A stretch of DNA of 64,000 nucleotides, taken from positions 62,049,253-62,113,252 of the forward strand of contig CM065297.1 of the NCBI GenBank assembly GCA_032871835.1, in the 5' to 3' direction. This stretch comes from Dipteronia dyeriana. Lineage: Eukaryota > Streptophyta > Magnoliopsida > Sapindales > Sapindaceae. The notes beneath the pieces were generated by a model. The model was not told where the DNA came from. It saw nothing but the letters and a program-made list of their open reading frames with translations, and made no database searches. The translations under genes were made by a program, and so were the position numbers. Shown here in pieces: positions 33,131 through 45,469 of the stretch (the first letter of the stretch is position 1; each line of letters opens with the position of its first letter).

Positions 33131-36100
33131 ATTATAGGAGATGAACACTTTTGCCATGATGCACAAATTGCCTTGAAAGCCAATTCTTCTAATTTTTGGT
33201 ATTTGGATAGCGGGTGCTCTAGGCACATGACGAGTGATAAGAGTTTTTTTGAGACTCTTGTCATGGAGGATGGAGGTAATGTCACCTTTGGTTATGGATC
33301 CGAGAAGAAAGTTAAAGGGAAAGGAACCATTTCAATTCCCAGATTACTCATCGTGTCCAATGCTCTATATGTTGATGGCCTTAAAGCCAATTTAATAAGC
33401 ATTTCACATTTTAGTGATGAAGGACTTTCCATCTTGTTTAGCAAAAATGACTGCTCTATTCTATTGCCCAATGGATAAACCTTGTTAAAAGGCATGAGAT
33501 CTAGCGACAATTGCTATTATCTTGAAGCTAGAGTAGTCTCTTGCAATGTGTCCAAGGATGAGAAAATTGAGCTGTGGCATGAAAGACTTGGCCATATAAA
33601 CTATCGGGATTTACGAATCTTAGATAAGTTCAATGTTGTGCTAGGCCTACCCAAGCTTAGGTAGAAAGCCAATGGTGTGTGTGGAACTTGCCAATAAAGG
33701 AAACAAATCAAGAGCATGAACAAAAAGGGCAAGTATCTCTCTACCAAGGAGCCTCTTGAGCTTCTTCACATGGATATTATTGGTCCCATGCAAACCGAGA
33801 GTTTAGGTGGAAAGAGATACATTTTTGTTTGTGTAGATGATTTCTCTAGGTACATATGGACTTATTTTCTTAGAGAAAAATCTAAAACTTTTGACAAGTT
33901 TAAAATGCTTTGTACTAAAATTCCAAATGAAATTAACTTAAACATTAAAAGCATTAAACGGATTAGGAGTGACCATAGGAAGAAGTTTGAGAATGCCCAT
34001 TTTGAAAAGTATTGCAATAGTTTAGGCATTTCTCATGAGTTTTCGGCTCCTAGGACATCTCAACAAAATGAAGTTGTTGAGAGGAAGAATAGGGGTCTTT
34101 CAAGAGATGGCCCGTGTGATGTTGCTTAGCAACAATGTCTTTAGGAACTTTTGGGCCGAAGCTGTCAATACGGCATGCTATATAGGAAATAGAGTCTTTC
34201 TAAGGCCTTACACTAGGCAAACCTCCTATGAGTTATGGAAGGGTAGAAAGCCAAATGTTAGCTACTTTCACACATTTGGAAGCAAATGCTACATTTTAAA
34301 TGACCGAGATCAACTTGGAAAATTTGATTCTAAGAGTGATGCAGGTATTTTTATTGGCTATGCCTTGAATAGTAGAGCCTATACAGTTTTCAATTTGAAG
34401 ACTTGAACCGTCATGGAATCATCTAATATTGTTATTGATGATACAATGCTCAAGTCTAATGACCATGAGGAGGTAGATATAGTTGAAGACACTCCCTTGG
34501 AAAAGGTTGTGGAGACTCCTAATGGTGGAAAATCTAATTTTGATGATGATATCACACAACCTATTGATAGAGTTCCTCACTTGAACTCTAATGAACCCAT
34601 TCCATGGGTTAAGAAACTCCATGATAAAGATGATATCATTGGAGAAGTTAATGAGGGTGTTAAGACTAGGCCTCAAATGGCTAATCTAATTAGCTACACT
34701 TGCTACACCTCTTAAATAGAACCCAAGAAGGTTGATAAAGCCTTAAAGGATGAAATATGGTTTCTTGATATTCAAGAAGAGCTTAACCAATTCGAAAGGA
34801 ATGAGGTTTGGACTCTAGTTACTAGGCCTAAGAACACTAATGTGATAGGTAACAAGTGGGTCTATAGGAAAAAATCCGATGAGGATGGTAACATTGTGAG
34901 AAACAAGACTAGGCGTGTAGCATAAGGGTACTCTCAAATTGAGGGTACTGACTTTGATGAGACATTTGCTCCCATTGCTCGGTTAGAGTCCATTATGCTT
35001 CTTTTATCTATCTCTTGCTTGCACAAATTCAAGTTGCATCTAATGGATGTTAAGAGTGCCTTCCTCAATGGCTTCTTGCAAGAGGAAGTGTTTGTTGAGC
35101 AACCCAAAAGGTTTGTGGATCCTTACTATCCCATTCATGTCTATCACCTTAAGAAGGCTTTATATCGGTTGAAACAAGCACCGAGGGCTTGGTATGTATG
35201 CCTCACTCTATACCTTGTTGACAATGTCTACTCAAGACGTAGTGTTGATAAGACTTTATTCATTAAGAAAGACAATGATGAGCTCTTTTTGGCTCAAATA
35301 TTTATTGATGATATATTTTTTGGCTCTACCAACAACACCAAAGTCCAACAATTTGTTGATATCATGTCTCATGAATTTAAGATGAGTCTTGTTGGTGAGC
35401 TAAGTTACTTCCTAGGGTTACAAATTAAGCAAATGGATGATGGGATCTTTATATCCCAATCTAAATATGCTAAGAACCTAGTGAAGAAATTTGGCCTTGA
35501 AAATGCCAAACATTGTAATACAGCCATGAGTACTACTTTGAAGCTAAGCAAGGATGCTAGTGGTAAAAGTGTGGAACAAACACAATATCGGGACATGATT
35601 GGTAGCTTGCTTTATTTGACGGTAAGTAGGCCTGATATCACTTTTAGTGTGGGTATGTGTGATATGTACCAATTGGATCCTAACGTTAAGAGAATCATTC
35701 GCTATGTGAATAGAACATCAAACTATGGGATTTGGTACTCTTTTGACACTAATGCTAGTCTTGTAGGCTTTAGTGATGCAGATTTGGCAGGAAATTGTGA
35801 TGATAGGAAAAGTACATTGGGCGGTTGCTTTTTACTGTGGAACAACCTAGTCTCTTGGTTTTCCAAGAAGCAAAATTCAATTTTCTTGTCTGCGGTTGAG
35901 GCCGAATACATAGCCGCGGGGAGTGGATGCACACAACTCCTTTGGATGAAGCAAATGCTAGTCGACTATGGATTCAATCAAGGTACTCTTACTCTCTTTT
36001 GTGATAACATGAGTGCTATTAATATTTCCAAGAATCCGGTTCACCATTCTAGAACTAAGCATATTGATATCCGTCATCCTTTCATTAGAGAACTAGTTGA

Positions 36101-36227
36101 GAATAAATGCATCATACTTGACCATGTAGGTACTAATGATCAACTAGCGGATCTATTTACTAAACCCTTAGATGCTACTGGATTCAAAACTCTTAGTAGA
36201 TCTATTGGGATTTGTCTCATGGAGTGA
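33131..36227 (+). pseudogene. pol: Copia-1 pol: protease, integrase, RT, RNase H
   Basis: Protease: FWYLDSGCSRHMT. Integrase: zinc-binding HERLGH...CGTC; catalytic core LHMDIIGP, IRSDHRKKFEN (the usual Gly after SDH is Arg) and QNEVVERKN. RT: NKWVYRKK, MDVKSAFLNG, YRLKQAPRAWY and IFIDDIFFGS (FIDD for YVDD). RNase H: FSDADLAG, AVEAEYIAA, FCDNMSAI, SRTKHIDIR, LADLFTKPLD. The longest open part is 34995-36227 (410 codons). Stops at 33476, 33661, 34404, 34713 and 34923, and an extra G near 34095 shifting the integrase frame. About seven residues are lost in frame between RT and RNase H (LDPN then VKRIIRY). Not functional. Confidence 0.92.
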
Positions 36228-37454
36228 TAAGCTTATATATTTGACCCCATATGAGGAACTCAAGCAAAGAGAGCTATTGTATACTTGTTGCATGCAAAAA
36301 TTTGGAAATTTTTATGCTTTTTATTAATTGCTTGAGTAGCTTGGTTGCACTTATATCATATTATATTATATTTTCTTCAGTAAGTGTGAACTTTGCTTTG
36401 ATTACGATCCATGTCATATTTATGTTCAAACATGTATTTTTGTACTAGGAGATCTACATAGGAATTACATGTTAAATGACCTATAAATATCACCATGACA
36501 TGATGATTCTTTAATGACATGCTGATTCTTTAATGACATGAAAATGAAAGATGAAATAGCATGAATTGATAATTGCATTTTTTAAATGCAAAACAATGTG
36601 TGAAAATGTTAGTGAGACTCAAATGGTTAATCATTATCTCTCTTTCTTTATTAGTTGAACATGACTACTATCATACGGGTATCTTAGCCGGAAAAATCAA
36701 ATAGGGTGCAAAGTCGCTCATGTCATGTTTTACTTATAAAGTTGGATATGGTGCACTTAAAACTTGACATATATGAATACTCTATATCCTTGTTTCTCTC
36801 ATAAGAAATGGTGAAATTGGTTTGAAATCTATTGGAAACCTTTGTTATTTGCTTTGCCAAATACCATTGTTTTGGACTTGAATGCAACATGTCTTGTATG
36901 CAAAGCATTTTTGATTCACACATTCTCTAAAATAAATCTATTTGTTTCTCTCCAATTAATTGAGTTGCATAAATATGACGTCTATGATTATGGAATATCT
37001 TGTATGCTTCATCCTCTCTTTGCCTTGAGTGACTCGGTTGGGGACTACTCCTTTGCCTATATCATGACAAAAAAGGGGAGTAGCATATGGTTTAAGGGGG
37101 AACTTGGTAAGGGGGAGTAATACATGTTGGGGAGATTACATTTAGGGAGAGTAACCCTTTGAGATGGAGAATTACATTCACATACATTGTACGATGCTGT
37201 CCTTATTTTCCTAAATGCAAATGCTTTTTATTTTCAATTGATCATCTCACTTACACTTGGGTTGGAAAGTGTATTTGTTTTGTTTTTTTTTGTGTATAGG
37301 GTTGATAATTCTACAAGAGATTGAAGATTGAGAAGAATTGAAGTTTTTTTTATGTCTTTTTGTAATGTAGAATAACTTCCCGGTGCTTTATTTGTTCTTT
37401 TGTGAGGATCAATGTGAGTGGTGGTTTTGTCCCGAAATAGCCAAAGGGAGAGAT
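36228..37454 (+). other. Copia-1 post-pol region and polypurine tracts
   Basis: No gene; any env-like ORF is absent. Purine tracts recur: AAAAGGGGAG near 37073, AAGGGGGAAC near 37094, AAGGGGGAG near 37108 and the final CAAAGGGAGAGAT (37442-37454) abutting the 3' LTR. The region is paralogous to 2376-3629 on the other strand. Confidence 0.7.
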
Positions 37455-39024
37455 TGTAAAGTCATCATTTATTGATTGGCTTATTTCCTGAACAATCCAC
37501 ATGTTGGGGTTTTTATGTATGGGTAGCTTAGGCTCTCAAGACCTCAAGAGAAGAAGCACCAAGGTAAAATTCTAAGTGCTTGCTTGCTTTGAAGAGATAG
37601 TTGCACACACTCACATCTCATGCATAATTCTTGTTAATATATATTGTGTGTTTATATGTGTGCTTTCATAATTTGATAACTCTTCTTGCATGTTTATTTT
37701 GATCATATCTTTACATTTGAAATGACATGCATTATGTGTTGCTCTTACACATACACACATTCTTATAGCATTTGAATTGTTATATTTGACTTGGTATGCT
37801 TATGTGATTCATTGTCTTACCTTGCTTTCATTATGTGTTTTGGTGTGGTGTATTTTTTTCAAGTTGAAAAAATCCATAACAAGGCAATGCGCGGGTACCC
37901 TACCCGCGCACTACTCGTGCAACGAAAAGATTGAGAATTTTAATCTCTCGGTGTCAGGTCAATGCACGGACACTTGAGTGGGTCTGGACCCATGCATTCC
38001 CTCACATTTCACTGGGTGAGATTTTTATCTCTCTGGTTGAGGCAAATGCGTGGGCATTTGTGCGACATAGCGCGAGTGTGCATGGGTCAGGACCCGTGTA
38101 TTACGCTGATCTAGAAGATTTTATTAAAACGACAGCACTTCATTTTTGACCTATATAAATATGTCTCTTCATATTCAGGTCATTTCAAGAGTTCCATTTT
38201 TCATTCTTTTCTCTTATAACATTCTTTAAGAGAAAAATCTTCCAAGAACTCACATTTATACGCTCAAAGCTTTTCCTTTGATATTAAAAACATCATCTTG
38301 CATCATCTAAGTCTATTTAGAGTGCATACATACATGGTTAAGCTCATCACATCTTGTTTGGTAAGTCGCTCACTATCTTTATATAAGTTAAGTGTTTTCC
38401 TTACCAAGACATCTCTTTTATGATTTGTATGCTCTTAGAATATAATCTAGATACAAATAGAGATTTTTTGTAATGAAATGATTTAGTGTTGTATTGTGAT
38501 AGCTTTATCGGATTGTTTGATCTATGTTAGCTAAGCTTTATGAACATGTCATTTAGCTCTTGATATCTAGGATTGTATTTATTGTCGTCTTATAATCCTA
38601 GATAAGCATATAAGGTACCCTTGCCTTGTTTGTTGTTTGAATTGTAGGTAAAAAACAGTTCAAAACGCAACAGAAGCGTGAGAAAATTAGAAAATTAGGG
38701 TTTGTGTATATAATTTTTTTCCCTTTTAATAATAAGAACCTTAACCCTAGATTAATTGATGTATATAAAAAGTATCATACTTTTTTTTTGTGACGATTGA
38801 ACTAGCGTTGAATTGAATCAGCAAGATGTTAGGTTCTAGATTTGTGTTGGCTTGATTCCATAACAAAACTTCATTTCTTTGTAATGCTTAGTTGCTTAAG
38901 TGGTTCGTGATGATAAGAGCTTCAAGGGAGAAAAGCAACTTCTCATGATGCAAAGTTCATCTTCAAGAGGATTGGTACTATTCTTGGACGCTAAGGTATC
39001 GAGATTCTTCTTCCTCTTGAAAGG

Positions 39025-39245
39025 CGTAGGCGCACACACACACACAATTCATTCATATGTGTCTCTGCTTAAGTGTGCATCATTATATGCGCACACACAC
39101 ACAATTCATTCATATGTGTCTCTGCTTAAGTGTGCATCATTATATGCGCACACACACACTATTCATTCATATATGTCCCTACTAAGTTGTGCAATATTAT
39201 ATGTGCACACACACATAATTCATACATTTGTGTCCCTGCATCGTA
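39025..39245 (+). repeat. Minisatellite in copia-2 LTR (57-59 bp units)
   Basis: Four tandem units of gcgcacacacac / aattcattcatatgtgtc / tctgcttaagtgtgcatca, with AATTCAT anchors near 39044, 39103, 39159 and 39216. The 3' LTR has three (near 47150-47290). An open frame with repeated 'AHTHTIHSYVSLL' is a by-product. Confidence 0.85.
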
Positions 39246-40589
39246 GCATATCATTTGGTTTAACACTTTCACACACTTGAAGTTGAATGCTCATGCATTG
39301 GTATGAAAGTAACATGTTTTGGAAAATGCATGATTGGATTCTATCTCTATATAGTTTGCATTCTTGTGTGAAATGTCTTTGTTTGTGTATATGTTTGTAT
39401 AACATAGTTATTGAACTTGAATTTAGTCTTAAATCATTCTTGATTGAGTTCCGGTCATTTCGGTTACTCATAATATTGAATTCGAGTTCTAAGTCAAAAG
39501 ATACTACACTTTCAACCCATGTTGCATACATTGTCTTCGTCTTCATATATTGAGTAGAATTCTTATTTTCTGGGTTGAGTATCTTATATTTTCATGTTCG
39601 TGAGGGAGTTCCAGTTCGTAATCTTCAAATGGAATCAAATTCGGAGTTCGGAGGCCAAAGAACGGTCGAAGAACGTGAGAGGAGTGCAAGGGTGAGGTGC
39701 GATGGCTCAAGCCATCACCATGCACCATCTCGAGATGGCGCGTGGCCATCTCTGCCCCAAATGTGTTCTGTCCCGATATGCCCACGTGCCATCTCGGGGA
39801 GACACTAAATAAAGAGGGCAAAATGTCATTTGGTCATTCTCTCTTTAAATCCTCTTCTTCCCTCTCATTCTTTAGAAGTTGAGAAAATTGAAATTGAAGA
39901 ACAAGTACAGAAATTTTCTCTCAACATTTTGATTTTTGTTTTTGTGATATCTTCTTCATTTCTACTCCAAATCACTTGATTCAAAAACCGATTTCGAGTG
40001 TCTTTAAGAGTTATACAAACCCCAAGCATTTATAGAACCAAAGAATGTCTACATTTTTTGTTGTGATCTGATCTTCAGTTCTTTGCATCCTTGTTGGTAA
40101 AATCATCTTCTTCTTAGTTTTCTTCTTAGATCTTCTTTTTGATTGATGTTATTTGATTAAGAAGCATGAATAGGATGATTTTGATATCATTTTGTGGTTT
40201 TTTGATTTGATTTTCAAGTTTAGCTAGATTTGTGATATATTGAATGATTTGTGCTAAACTTGATAAACATGAAATTGCTTCTAGAAATCTTTTGTTCTTA
40301 TGCTTGATTGATTGTTTCTAGATATAATTTCATTTTCTAAGAACTAGATTGTGTTTCAATTGGTGTCTATATCTTCATATCTATGTTCTTATTTGATAAC
40401 ATGCTCAAGTTGTCTAGATACATTTGTGATTGTTCTTTGAAAGCATAATCTAGCTATCTAGTTGCATGTCCATAGAATTTGTTGATCATCATTTTCTATG
40501 TTGAGTGCTTGTTTGCGTTTTGCATTCATGATCACTTACACGCCTTGTGAAGAGGTATAAAGTCTCATATCTTAGAGTGATTCTTTGAT

Positions 40590-40800
40590 TTGAGCAATTG
40601 TAAGTCTTAGCTAGAGTCGGGAGGACTTGGATAGCTAAGCAAGTGAAAGTCTTGACAAGAGGTATGTGACCTCGGATTTTTGAGCAAGGAAGTCTTGACT
40701 AGAGTCGGAAGGAATCGGATAGTTGAGCAAGAAGTCTTGCCTAGGGTCGGGAGGATCCGGATAGGTGAGCAAGGAATCTTCTAGAGACAGGAGGTCTTGA
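40590..40800 (+). repeat. Degenerate direct repeats near the 3' end of the copia-2 LTR
   Basis: Four to five imperfect copies of a 50-75 bp phrase built on 'aagtcttgactagagtcgg' and 'ggatagttgagcaag'. The same block is in the 3' LTR (48655-48850), and a related phrase ('cttagctaggatcggggtgatc') is in LTR-Y (15110-15260, reversed 9835-10000). Confidence 0.75.
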
Positions 40801-41118
40801 ATAGGAAGTCGGCTTAGTAGATCACTTGGTTCAAGGATAGAGTGAGAGTGATAGCTTGTAGAGTATGTGTGATTGCTTGAGTGTGTAACTCTATTTGAAA
40901 TAATGGATTTTCTTTTGCCGGTGCTTGTGGTATCAACCCGTGGATGTTTCCTCTTTGGAGGTTTACCACGTAAATATTGTGTGTCATTGTTTGCAATTTT
41001 CATTAAGCATTGTCAAAATTGTATTGTTTTTAATAGAAGATAAAAATTGGAGCATATAACTATTCACCCCCCCCCCCCTCTAGGTATATTCACACTTTAA
41101 AGATAAATGGAATTTCAA

Positions 41119-41132
41119 TTGGTATCAAAGCC
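41119..41132 (+). other. Primer-binding site of copia-2
   Basis: TTGGTATCAAAGCC directly after the LTR, the initiator-Met tRNA type found in many plant copia elements. Confidence 0.9.
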
Positions 41133-41197
41133 GGTGTCTAGACGCACTTAGATAGATCTTATTTGTAGTGTTTGTTATCTTCGTTTGTTTCATCATG

Positions 41198-42318
41198 ATT
41201 AAAGAAATGTATTCTTTTATGGCTTCTCTTGTTGAAGGTGAGTCTATTTACTTAGATGATCAAAAGATCAAAGATCTTATTCAAGAAAATGAAAGGATCT
41301 CTAAGATCAATAAGTCTCTCACTAAGAAGTTAGAAAATCATGATTGTAGCTCAAAATGAGTTATTGATCTTAATGACAAAATTCTTAATCTTTAGAAAAA
41401 CTTGATTGATAGCAATGATAGATTAAGTATTTGAAGCATGAAATTGAGCAAACAGATGAATCTCTTGATCGTGCTAGGAGAATTGAAAATGTGCTTAAAG
41501 CAAAACTTAATGAGCATGAGATTCAAGAGAAAGTGCTTAATGACAAACTTAATGAGGCTAAAGAGATGATTAACAAGATGTTATCTAGCTCTAACAAAGT
41601 AAAAGCTCTCATTAAGGTTGGAAAGCCTTCAAGCGACAAAAGAGGTTTAGGATATGTTAATGAAAAATCAACTCCTTCATCTAACAAAACTACTTTTGTC
41701 AAAGCTTGTAGCAATTTAATTGTAGGTACACTCTCTAATGGTAAAGCCATGAATGCTACCGGAGGTGCCTCAACATCAACAATGAAAGTTAAGGAAAATA
41801 CTCAACAATGCCAAAGACAAGCTACATCATCATCAAATGCAAAAGGCAAGACATCTAGTGTTGCATGCCAAAGACGTAAAAATGTGAGAAGGCAAAATTA
41901 GTTGAATGCTCAAGCAAATGGTAAACTTCTCAAATTCATACCTATTTGTCATTATTGCAACATGGTAGGACACATAAGACCTAGATGTTATGAATACATT
42001 CGTAAATGTAGAATTGCCAATGATTTGTATGATATTTCTTTGAATGGTCCTAGGCAATCATCCATGTATGGATCTAGAATTAGATCTAAGAAGACCTTGG
42101 AAAAGCATGTTGAGAATAAATGTGTTGATGATCTATTTGTTAAATCTTGTGTTGTGCCTCGTTCTACTATACATAAGAAAGTTGATAATCCTTTGTTTGA
42201 TTTGTTTGAAAATGTGACTAATGGAGTCAATGTGCCTATAAACAAGTCAAAGCATATTAATAAAAGTAGGAATGAGAAACTTGTCAAGAAAGTGTGGGTT
42301 AAGAAAAACACAATTTAA
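41198..42318 (+). pseudogene. gag: Copia-2 gag remnant
   Basis: Starts with MIKEMYSFMASLVEGESIYL and lacks the usual globular N-terminal gag part, so the start is uncertain. A coiled coil follows (IKDLIQENERISKINKSLTK; DRARRIENVLKAKLNEHEIQ), a basic Ser/Thr-rich linker with SDKRGLGYVNE, then an intact knuckle CHYCNMVGHIRPRC followed by YEYIRKCR. Stops at 41357, 41396, 41433 and 41899, and a TAA at 42316 separates gag from protease. The knuckle is better preserved than in copia-1 or in the minus-strand gag at 8135. Confidence 0.8.
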
Positions 42319-45300
42319 TGTTTTGTTGCACAATATGCTTTAAGAGCTAATTCATCCTATTGTTGGTACCTAGATAGCGGTTGCTCTAGGTATATGACAG
42401 GTAACAAGGAATGCTTTAAGAATCTTGTTATGAATAATGGTGGATGGGTTACATTTGGTGATGGCACCAAAAAGCAAGTTCTAGGCAAGAGAACAATTTG
42501 TATCCCTGGATTGCCTAAACTTTGTGACACCTTGTATGTAGATGGTCTACAAGCTAATCTAATAAGCATCACTCACTTGTGTGAAATTCTTAAAGAAGTT
42601 AGCTTTAACAAGGATGTGTGCACGATAATTGATAAAAAGGGCAAAATTGTTTTGAAAGTCAAAAGGTCTTCGGACAATTGCTATTGTTTAGAGGTTGATC
42701 CACTAACATGTAATATGGCACATGAGTGCAACAAGCTTGAATTATGACATGAAAGATTGGGCCACATGAATTATAAAGATTTAAAGAAGCTTGAGAAGTA
42801 TGACATTGTTAGAGGTCTTCCTAGTCTTGGTAAAAAGCTTGATGGTGTTTGTGAACCATGTCAATTAGTTAAGCAAACAAAAGTGTATCATAAAAAGAAC
42901 ACTAATTTTGCTACCAAGAAGCCCTTAGAACTTGTGCATATAGACCTAATGGGACCAATTCAAACCGAAAGTATAAATGGCAAAAAATACATTTTTGTAT
43001 GTGTTGATGACTTTTCTCGGTTTGCTTGGGTATATTTTCTTAGAGACAAGACCAAAACTTTTGGTTACATTAAGAAATTTTGTAATCAAGTTCAAAATGA
43101 AAAAGGTCTTGGGATCAAGAAAATATGTCGCATTAGGAGTGATCATGGGAGTGAATTTGAAAATGCTAGATTTAGTGAGTTTTGTGATGATTATGGGATT
43201 TCGCATGAGTTCTCGGCTCCTAGAACTCCTCAACAAAATTGTATTGTTGAGAGGAAGAATCGTGTCTTGCAAGAAATGGCTAGGGTCATGCTCAATAGCA
43301 AGAAAGTCCCTAGAAATCTTTAGGCCGAAGTTGTTAATCGAATTCTATGTCACTAATAGAGTTTTTAGAAGGCCCGACATTAAACAAAACTCCTATGAAC
43401 TTTGGAAGGGCAAGAAGCCCAATTTGAGTTACTTCCATACTTTTAGGAGTAAGTGTTTTATTTTGAATGATAGAGATCACTTAGGAAAGTTTGTTGCTAA
43501 AAGTGATATTGGTCTCTTTCTTGGGTATGCTAATAATAGTCGTGCATATAGAGTGTTCAATTTGAAAACTAAGACTATTATGGAGTCTATTAATGTGAAA
43601 GATAATCTTAGCATGCTTGATTTGTGTGATAACCATGGTGTCAATGAACCTAAAGATCATTTGTTGAATGACACTAAAGCACCTATTGATATGACTAGTT
43701 GTGATGAAAGTGAATCTAGTCATAATGATGATAATGGTAGTGTTGCTAGAGAAGAGAGTCAAGAGTTAGAAAATGGTTTAAATGATGACCAACAAGATGT
43801 TGAAAATTCTAATTTTAGACTTAGGAACATGCATTACCAACAAGACATCATAGGTGATTTGAATGAAAGGGTTAGAACTAGAAGGCAACTAGCTAACCAA
43901 ATTTCATATGCTTGCTACACATCTCAAATTGAACCCAAAAATATTAATGAAGCAATTACTGATGAATATTGGGTTAATGCCATGCAAGAAGAACTAAATC
44001 AATTTGAGAGGGAAGTATGGTCCTTAGTTCCTAGACCAAAAGATATCAATGTGATTGGTACAAAATGGGTGTTTAGGAATAAGACCGATGAATGTGGCAA
44101 GATAGTGAGAAATAAAGCAAGACTAGTGGCTCAAGGATACACTCAAGTTGAGGGTGTAGACTTTGATGAGACTTTTGCACCTATTGCATGTCTTGATTCC
44201 ATTAGGCTTTTGTTGTCCATAGCATGTCTTAAGAAATTCAAATTGTTTCAAATGAATGACAAAAGTGCTTTTCTCAATGGATACCTTTAAGAAGAAGTGT
44301 ATGTTGAACAACCTAAGGGTTTTGTAGACCCACACTCTCCTAATCATGTGTTTAAGTTGAAAAAGGCTCTTTATGGCCTTAAGCAAGCTCCTAGAACTTG
44401 GTATGATAGGTTGACTCAATATCTTATTGACAACCAATATAGGAGGGACGGTATTGATAGAACATTATTTGTCAAGCATTAGAACAATGACATTTTTGTT
44501 TCACAAATATATGTTGATGATATTGTGTTTGGGTCTAAATGTAAAACCAAGGTTGATGATTTTGTGAATGTTATGTCAAGAGAATTTGAAATGAGTATGG
44601 TAGGTGAACTCAATTACTTTCTTGGTATTCAAGTGAAACAATCTAGCAATGGTATCATGTTGTCTCAATCTAAGTATGCTAGAAATCTTGTTAAGAAATT
44701 TGGCCTTGAAAGTGGAAAAGAATTTGAAACACCTATGAGTACAACTTTGAAACTTGACAAAGATGAAAAAGGAAAAAATGTTGATCAAAGTCTCTATAGG
44801 AGCATGATAGGTAACCTTCTCTACCTAACGGCTAGTAGGCCGGATATTTGTTTTAGTGTAGGTTTGTGTGCTAGGTTTCAAGCTAATCCAAAAGAATCTC
44901 ACTTTAAAACCGTTAGAAGAATCATTAGGTATATAAAAGGAAAACATAATCTTGGTTTATTCTATTCCTTTGATACTAATGATATTCTTGTTGGCTATTG
45001 TGATGCGGATTGGGCAGGAAACATTGATGATCGTAAAAGCACATCGGGCTGTTGCTTTTACTTGGGGAATAATTTGATTGCTTAGCTAAGCCAAAAGCAA
45101 ACTTCCGTCTCTCTTTCATCATCTGAAGCCGAGTACATTGCGGCCGAAAGTGCTTGCACACAACTTCTATGGATGAAACAAATTCTCAAGGATTATAAGA
45201 TCAATCAAGGTAAAATGACTTTCTATTTTGATAATATGAGTGCCATTAACATCTCTAAAAATCCGGTTCAACAGTCACGCACAAAGCATATAGACATTAG

Positions 45301-45469
45301 GCATCATTTCATTAGGCATCATTTCATTAGAGAACTTGTTGAACATTCAATATTAACTCTTGAACATATGCCTACCAAGAATCAACTTACGGACTTGTTC
45401 ACAAAGCCCTTGGACAAAGAGAGATTTGTATCTCTTACAAGATCCATTGGCATGATTTGTGTTGATTAA
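42319..45469 (+). pseudogene. pol: Copia-2 pol: protease, integrase, RT, RNase H
   Basis: Protease CWYLDSGCSRYMTG. Integrase HERLGHMNYKD...CEPC; core VHIDLMGP, IRSDHGSEFEN and QNCIVERKN (D,D,E retained). RT GTKWVFRNK, FQMNDKSAFLNG (family MDVKSAF: the Asp position is Asn here), [10 protein letters not shown] and IYVDDIVFGS. RNase H YCDADWAG, SSSEAEYIAA, YFDNMSAI, SRTKHIDIR, LTDLFTKPLD. Stops: 42745 (Trp of WHERLGH), 43321 (Trp before AEVV), 44288, 44480 and 45083. A frameshift lies near 43340, and an in-frame 15-bp duplication (IRHHF twice) at 45298-45327. Segments of up to 437 codons remain open. Confidence 0.93.

Larger units (their letters stand above)
38827..41117 (+). mobile_element. 5' LTR of copia-2
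   Basis: 2,291 bp, TGTTAGGTTCTAG to GGAATTTCA, followed by a PBS. Contains the 57-59 bp CA-rich repeat (four units here, three in the 3' LTR), a GC-rich island at about 39690-39800, and a second repeat block at 40590-40800. A poly-C run sits near 41070 just before 'tctaggtatatt'. Confidence 0.92.

Noticed and set aside
39025..39245. CRISPR-like array
   Set aside because: Units are contiguous minisatellite copies without unique spacers, in a plant LTR.
38900..39280. 126-codon frame with repeated AHTHTIHSYVSLL
   Set aside because: Translation of the LTR minisatellite. The 3' LTR copy has a different unit number and lacks the frame.
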